Assembly (NCBI GenBank): GCA_963932465.1
Contig: OZ010794.1
Span: forward strand, 212,983,748 to 213,047,747
DNA from: Maratus speciosus
Lineage: Eukaryota > Arthropoda > Arachnida > Araneae > Salticidae
Direction of reading: 5' to 3'
Length of the DNA: 64,000 nt
Made by a program: the position numbers and the translations under genes. Positions 58,770 to 64,000 of the stretch are shown one piece after another. A model generated the notes under the pieces. It did no database searches. It had not been told where the DNA came from and was given only the letters and a program-made list of their open reading frames with translations. How positions within the stretch are numbered: position 1 is the first letter of the stretch; every line of letters begins with the position of its first letter.

Positions 58770-59916
58770 GGCTCTTTTTTGTTAATTGTCGTTTTTAAAT
58801 ACAACGCATCAGCAAAACGAAAAAAGTTGACAATTGCAGAAAAAAAGAAATTGATAGAGAATTTCAAAGAATCGAATCTTTCGAAAGCAACTTTCACGAA
58901 GACTCGTGGAATACTGAGAACAACACTGAATCTTGGGTTCAAATCTTCTTACACAGAATATGTGGTGAATCAAAAGAGAAAGCGACAACGTGTTCAAAAT
59001 TTGAGAATGTTGGGAAAACTAATTTATTTGGACAAAATATGCCAGATCACAGAATATACCAATATCATGGATTATTTTAAATGAAAAGTCTTTGGAAGCT
59101 GCTGAACTAGGAAAACGGAATTTTACTACCAGCAACGGGTGGTCACTAAATTTTAACTTGATGTGCAATCTTACTTTAAAAAAGATGTGTGGTGAAGCTG
59201 CTGATGTTTATGATAGTGTACAAGTAAAAGCATGGAAGGAATCGGCGTAAAGTGACATTCTCAATATGTACAAATCTTGTGATGTTTTAAACTTTCATGA
59301 ATGCGGGCTGCTTTTTCTTGTTTTGCTGGATAAATCTGTTACTTTTAAGATCGGAAAATTTAGTGTTAAGTAGAAAAGCAAAGAAAGAGTGTGTCTTTTA
59401 TTAGAAGCTAATGTGGATCGCACAGTGAAATTGACTCCATTAGTTATTGGTAAATTTCTAATTCCTCGTTTTTGAAAAACTGCAAATCTTGCTGAAAAAC
59501 TTCCTGCATCTTACGATGTGAAATGAATGGCCTGAATGACAACAAGTATTTGGGAAAAAGAAATTCGATGTCTGGATAAATTTGGTAGAAGAAAGAAAAC
59601 TGGCTATCATCGCAGACAACTGTATTGGCCATTGCATGAGTCTCAATTTAAATTTGATTGAACTCGTTTTATCGCTATCAAACTGAACGGCTGCTGCACA
59701 ATCCTTAGATCAAAGTCTTATTCAAAATTTGAAGATAATTGTAGAAAAGCTGCTTCTAAAAGACTTCATTGCTGCAATAGTTCAAAAAGAGAAGTTTCAC
59801 GCGTCTGTGTTAGATAGAACAGAGTAGGAATATGGTATCAAAGAAAACCATTGAAAAATGTTTTAGACATGCTTGGCTTCCAAAATTTGAAGAATTATCG
59901 TTCGATGACGACAAGA

Positions 59917-59951
<35 letters not shown>

Positions 59952-60303
59952 ATGCCCCTATTTGAATTTGAACAAAAAATACAAAATTCCGGCTGCACAA
60001 TATAAAGCAAACTGGCATATGCAGCTATTGACAATGAGGTCGCTACTAATGGTGAAGCTTTCATACCTTAAGTCGTTTCGAAAGTTTTAAATATAAAGCC
60101 TGATAGAAGCGACGATAAAGACAGCGAATCTGAAGCAGAACCGACAACGCGAGCAGAAACTTTCAAAATATTATATATCCTGAGATGTTTTTTAACCCAT
60201 TTCGAAGGTACAGAGGAACATTTGAAATACGTTTGTCAATTAGAAAAAGTAGTTTTAAAAACTACGATACTAAAGAAACAAACATGCATAAAAGATTATT
60301 TTA
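58770..60303 (+). pseudogene. pogo/Tigger (CENP-B-like) transposase, broken
   Basis: In order: AKRKKLTIAEKKKLIENF (about 58815-58870), the start of a CENP-B-type helix-turn-helix; QKRKRQRV (about 58970); a frameshift near 59055; then SLEAAELGKRNFTTSNGW (59085-59140), CGEAADVYDSVQVKAWKES and SKERVCLLLEAN. The first catalytic Asp of the DDE/D core is replaced, NFHECGL at about 59290-59310 where the family has an acidic DET-type motif. The second, ADNCIGHCM (59612-59638), and the third, LDQSLIQNLK (about 59704-59735), remain. An Asp run coded by GAT repeats (59916-59951) and a C-terminal YVCQLEKVVLKTTILKKQ lead to IKDYF, ending at the P3 insertion. Several stops make it non-functional. Confidence 0.9.
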
Positions 60304-60511
60304 ACCCCTTGAGGGCCACCGGCATATATTATACACCACCTACGATTAATGGAATTTTACACCAGAAAAATTTTATTAAATTTTACTTTTCTAACTTTGG
60401 TAGAAAAAAGCCGTAAAATTGCTTTTACTTATTTTGAAATAGAATTTTTCAAAGATTCCGGTGGGACTTCAGCATTTCACAAACGTAATTGCTTGCCCCT
60501 CAAGGGGTTAA
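60301..60511. mobile_element. TTAA miniature element, family P3, nested in pogo
   Basis: TTAACCCCTTGAGGGCCACC to TTGCCCCTCAAGGGGTTAA. Inserted at the last codons of the transposase remnant. Confidence 0.93.
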
Positions 60512-60842
60512 ATAAAGAAATGAGTTTTACTACTATACTATACTCATCAATTTAAGTGTAAAGAAATTCTTGTTTATACCCCCTTTTTTCTAAATTGCAT
60601 CTTCATGGCTTCTTTGTACATTCTTTTACTTATACAACTAACATATTAATAATATTTTATTGTCTAAAGTAAAATTCCTGTTTACACCGCATTTAAGGTC
60701 ATCCCGCTTATAAGGTCATATTTTTTAGGACCGCATGGGTGACCATATATCCGATACTGACTGTAGTATTACTTTGGCGGGAAAATGCATGCTCGAGCAT
60801 ATATCGGGCTGCGCATCTAGAGGGTTAAAGGCATCCTACTTT

Positions 60843-61064
60843 TTAAGCGTCGCGCTCAATAAGTGTAGACTGCTTTTAAAAAAATTCAGTTTGTTTGCCA
60901 CCACTTTTTTGAAGTAGAAATATTCATCTTATTTATTGGCAGGTAATATGATGCGAGAATAAAGCTATTTACACTATTTAATAAAAACTGGTGGAAATCA
61001 AACTATCTGAAAAAAATAGCTTACATTGCTCGTGACAGTCATGGCGCGAGAATTAAGGCGTTAA
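60843..61064. mobile_element. TTAA miniature element, family P7
   Basis: TTAAGCGTCGCGCTCAA to GCGCGAGAATTAAGGCGTTAA. Relative of 18816-19019. A 20-T run follows. Confidence 0.75.
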
Positions 61065-61436
61065 TTTTTTTTTTTTTTTTTTTTTGTATGAAAATTTGTA
61101 GAAATCCCAAGTGAGATTAAAAAAAAAATAAAAAATCTCTGTAGGACCTTTAAAGCACCGAAGTTTAAGGAATATTAAAGTGTACTGTACAATCAGCATA
61201 AAAAAATGATAGATAAGCCTTTATTCACTGACCGCGAACCATAAAATTACACCAAATGTGTCATTAGATTTAGAAAATTGCCTCCATTCCGAATATAAAT
61301 GCAATTTCTGAAATAAGGTTAGTCTATTAAAAATGTACCAACTTTGATTATTCTAACGACAGTACTCAATTTTGACACTTTATTTGAGTTCTTTGGATCA
61401 AATCAGCTTGAGAAAGTATATAGTTTACGTATATAT
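61065..61436. other. No feature recognised
   Basis: AT-rich, begins with a poly-T run. Confidence 0.4.
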
Positions 61437-61646
61437 TTAACCCCTTGAGGGGCGGTGGGATATATTTTATCCCACCTACGATTAATAAATTTTGGCACCA
61501 CACAATTTTTATTAAATTTTGCTTTTGTAACTGTGGTGGAAAAAGGACGTAAAATTTCTTTTCCTGTTTTTCAATAAATCTTTTTGAAGATTCCGGTGTG
61601 AATTCGACATTACAGAAACGTAATTACTTGCCCCTCAAGGGGTTAA
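61437..61646. mobile_element. TTAA miniature element, family P3
   Basis: TTAACCCCTTGAGGGGCGG to TTGCCCCTCAAGGGGTTAA. Palindrome GGTGGGATA-5-TATCCCACC at 61454-61476, in place of the TATATA arms at 25820. Confidence 0.94.
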
Positions 61647-61980
61647 ACATTCATGGAATTGGAAGAGGAGAAAGTATGATGATGGATATGTTAAATTCAT
61701 GTGACAAACTTTAATTTATATCTTTCCAAAAAATCACCCTAATCTTAGAAAAATAAAGAGGAAATAACATTTAGAAAAGACTGATATTTGAATTCAAGGG
61801 ATTGAAAACACGCTGAACAAAATACTCGTGCGAAAGAAGCCGTTTTTGTGCCAGTGCTCAGGTCTAGTATTCGGTGGTCGGGGGGGGGGGGGATAGGGAT
61901 TGATTTACAGATTGTACCATAACATTTGTACAGAGCAAAGCATTAGGGTTTAAACCCAAGTAGATTTGCTTGTGATTGGA

Positions 61981-62539
61981 ATGGAGTTATGAAGAAAGAG
62001 GAGAAGACGTACAGTGTAGAGTCTACGAGTTGCGAGTGAAGTGACTCAGGCGGTGTTAAGTTATGGGGGACAATTTTTTACATTGGATCTACAGTTTCTG
62101 ATTACTGCCGAAACAAACTTACACCAGTAAATATTGAATAGAAATTTTCGCTGTATTTTTGCGACTTATTCATCTAAAGTTTGTATCTTAATGTGGTAAA
62201 ACTTTCTATCTATTTTTACTTGTGGACGTTGGCCCGAGGTATTATAATATCTATTCCTGACACGGACAAAAGTTTGTTTAGGTTGTCACAAGATGGTGGA
62301 AATGCAGAGGTCCTGTCTACCGCCGAAGTGAACTTCAACCGGTAAACCGGTATCTGTTTTTGGCCATAATTATGATTGAAATTCTGCACTAATAAGGCGT
62401 TTGAATAAAGAGAAAAATTATATTAAAATTTATTGACGGTAGTTTACCTCGGCAGTAATGAGCCACTGCAAAACCGGTTATATATGAAGCTTCAGTATTT
62501 TGAGGATATGTCAATTCCTATTTATTAATAGTTCCATCG
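61981..62539. mobile_element. X-family element, copy 4
   Basis: ATGGAGTTATGAAGAAAGAG to TTATTAATAGTTCCATCG. Flanks TGATTGGA (61973-61980) / TGCTTGGT (62540-62547), 6 of 8. 61647-61980 before it holds only a G run (61879-61891). Confidence 0.68.
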
Positions 62540-62553
62540 TGCTTGGTTGTGAT

Positions 62554-62718
62554 CATTTTTGCCAGATTGATAACTGTCATCACTTTTTTAAAATAGTAAA
62601 ATTCGCCTTATTTTTCAGAATCTTTAATCTATTTTTAAATAGGCCGAATATTTCTATTTCAAAAAAGTTGTAACAATCAAATAATCTGAATTAAAAAATC
62701 CAAATTCTGTTAACACTG
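62554..62718. mobile_element. hAT-type miniature element, CAGTGTTGCC family
   Basis: The left end has decayed to CATTTTTGCCAGATTGATAA; right TTCTGTTAACACTG. Perfect duplication GTTGTGAT (62546-62553, 62719-62726). Confidence 0.85.
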
Positions 62719-63059
62719 GTTGTGATCAGTTTCAATTTAGTGCTGATTATAACAAAAAAAATTACGAAATTTTTTTATCATCTTTTATTTTATTACTTTT
62801 TCTTTTTTTTCTTCTTTTATATATCATTAGCTGTAGCCACAATGCATCGTTACTACGCGCGCTCTTTCAATGTGTTAATGAGTAAACGTTATGCTCTAAA
62901 ATTTTAACATTTGTAAATTGCATACAGTATTTGGTCGTTGTAGATTTTTAAATCTAAAATCCGCGAAAAAAATATAATATTACATCTGAAACTATTTAAA
63001 AGATATTTTGATAAGTAATTACTATAAAATAAATAAATAAATAAATAAAAATAAAATAT

Positions 63060-63710
63060 GCAATACTGGCTTTCAAATTCATTCTCTCATTTAGCGTTAA
63101 AATGATGTCGAAACATATAAAATAGTATATATTTTTTTTCTCTGAAACATTCTTATGATATATGTCAAAATAATACTGACAAGATAAGCCTGCTATTTTT
63201 TTACGGAATAAATCATACACGTGACTGGTATTTTTACTGTACTAGAGGTGAAATGAGGTACAATTGTATCTTTCACGAAGAATGATTTTCTGATAATATT
63301 TTTCTTCTTTTAACGTCATAAGGACCATACAAAGAGGAGATTAAATTACTTCCATAAAACACACTTTATTAAATTGATAACTAAAGTATTTTATAAATAA
63401 CCCCCCAATAAAGCTTGCAGATACAAATAAAACTGTAGGTTTAGATTAAGCGTTGATACTTAGTTTACTGTAAAATGTTCCTTTTGTTGTTTTCATCGAA
63501 AACGTATGTGTTTCGAGAAATAACAAAGATCTACAGAGAAAAATATTTTGATAACTTTAGCTTTCTTAATATAACTCTTAGTATTAAATTTAAAAATCAC
63601 ATTCGAAATAGAGAAATGCACGATTTTTTTGGAAACTTGATTTTAACATATGTTAGCTATAGTGAAACCACCCACCTATTGTTATCACTACACCCAATTT
63701 AAATTAAATG
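63060..63710 (+). repeat. Dispersed duplicate D, copy 2
   Basis: Partner of 32690-33340. An AAAT microsatellite (63030-63060) precedes it. No gene; the 63475-63702 frame is a chance frame in the repeat. Confidence 0.7.
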
Positions 63711-63721
63711 AATTGTCTTTT

Positions 63722-63828
63722 TTAACCCTTTTCGGCGCAGACAATTTTTGTTGTAAAATGATGAAATGATTGACTGACACCGAAATTTACAAACGACTTT
63801 TTTAGATATTAAAAACTTGTTACTTTAC
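63722..63828. mobile_element. Half of a TTAA element, family P4
   Basis: TTAACCCTTTTCGGCGCAG then closely follows the 35977 copy up to TTGTTACTTTACAT, where similarity stops abruptly. Confidence 0.85.
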
Positions 63829-64000
63829 ATCCCGTAAGGCATGGTGACGTCACGGCGACGTCATTGTGAAGTCACACTGTGATTTTGTGACCGTCGATGT
63901 GACGTCATAGTGACTAGAATGCGAGGTCGTTATGTCCGTTTTAGAGGTCGTTTGTGACCACTCTGTGAACTCACGGTGTGACAAATTTGTAAAAAGTGTG
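63829..64000. repeat. GTGAC/GTCAC-rich block at the window edge
   Basis: Much richer in GC than its surroundings, with TGACGTCA palindromes near 63846, 63861 and 63901 and repeated GTGAC/GTCAC. It abuts a truncated P4 element and may be the end of a larger insertion lying outside the window. Confidence 0.5.

Larger units (their letters stand above)
57721..60763 (+). mobile_element. pogo/Tigger element with degenerate transposase
   Basis: CAGTCGGTACCGGCTATATG left, CATATATCCGATACTGACTG right. TA follows on the right; the left flank is TG instead of TA. CTTATAAGGTCAT occurs inside both ends. The transposase remnant runs in the plus direction, and a P3 element is inserted near its 3' end. Confidence 0.9.
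57551..60828. mobile_element. TTAA element, family P6, split by a 3-kb pogo element
   Basis: The left piece 57551-57720 (TTAACCCTCTCTCTGCG...) and the right piece 60764-60828 (...CGCATCTAGAGGGTTAA) together match the 37162-37481 copy. Confidence 0.78.

Noticed and set aside
59810..60090. Poly-Ser (minus) and poly-Met (plus) open frames
   Set aside because: They are other frames of the GAT repeat that encodes an Asp run in the pogo transposase remnant.

Overview
This is AT-rich eukaryotic nuclear DNA with no dense gene content, no operons and no rRNA, tRNA or CRISPR that I can support. TA-, TTAA- and 8-bp-duplicating DNA transposons, a Helitron, a Penelope-like reverse transcriptase remnant and a RAG1/Transib-like transposase remnant fit an invertebrate genome, most likely an arthropod. 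A spider is my best guess, from a resemblance of transposase fragments to proteins I remember; this is inference only. All coordinates were counted by hand and may be off by a few bases.

Layout. 0-10 kb: unique AT-rich DNA with a pogo-like element (1453-2546), local duplications (2.9-5.0 kb), a target-site-flanked retroposed fragment (3302-3414), a perfect 47-bp hairpin (4077-4123), one candidate host coding exon on the minus strand (5979-6242) and several small hAT-type elements. 10-25 kb: a 2.2-kb fold-back element (13990-16145) and a 2.6-kb degenerate DDE transposon (19414-22032). Its broken minus-strand transposase keeps two Asp motifs and a Glu motif resembling RAG1/Transib, and its left terminus reads CACAGTG. 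25-54 kb: a decayed, same-orientation array of a 2-3 kb repeat (called L here) plus a duplicated 1.2-kb segment (S), interrupted by dozens of insertions. Because the copies are related, several insertions have an empty site elsewhere in the window. The S copy at 28-32 kb contains a reverse transcriptase frame of 556 codons broken by only two stops. 54-57 kb: a non-autonomous Helitron-like element built of ~300-bp repeats. 57.5-60.8 kb: a 3-kb pogo/Tigger element with a wrecked transposase, inserted into one TTAA element and itself carrying another. 60.8-64 kb: more TTAA elements, a third terminal-repeat family (X) and a GTCAC-rich tail.

The dominant feature is a set of at least nine small TTAA-flanked element families (about 200 bp, termini like TTAACCCTT or TTAACCCTAG, piggyBac-like). 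Many carry a short perfect palindrome just inside one end. Its position is kept while its sequence differs between families, and in one family both arms differ together between copies.

No element appears active: every recognisable transposase or reverse transcriptase frame is broken. The only sequence resembling a host gene is the candidate exon near 6 kb.
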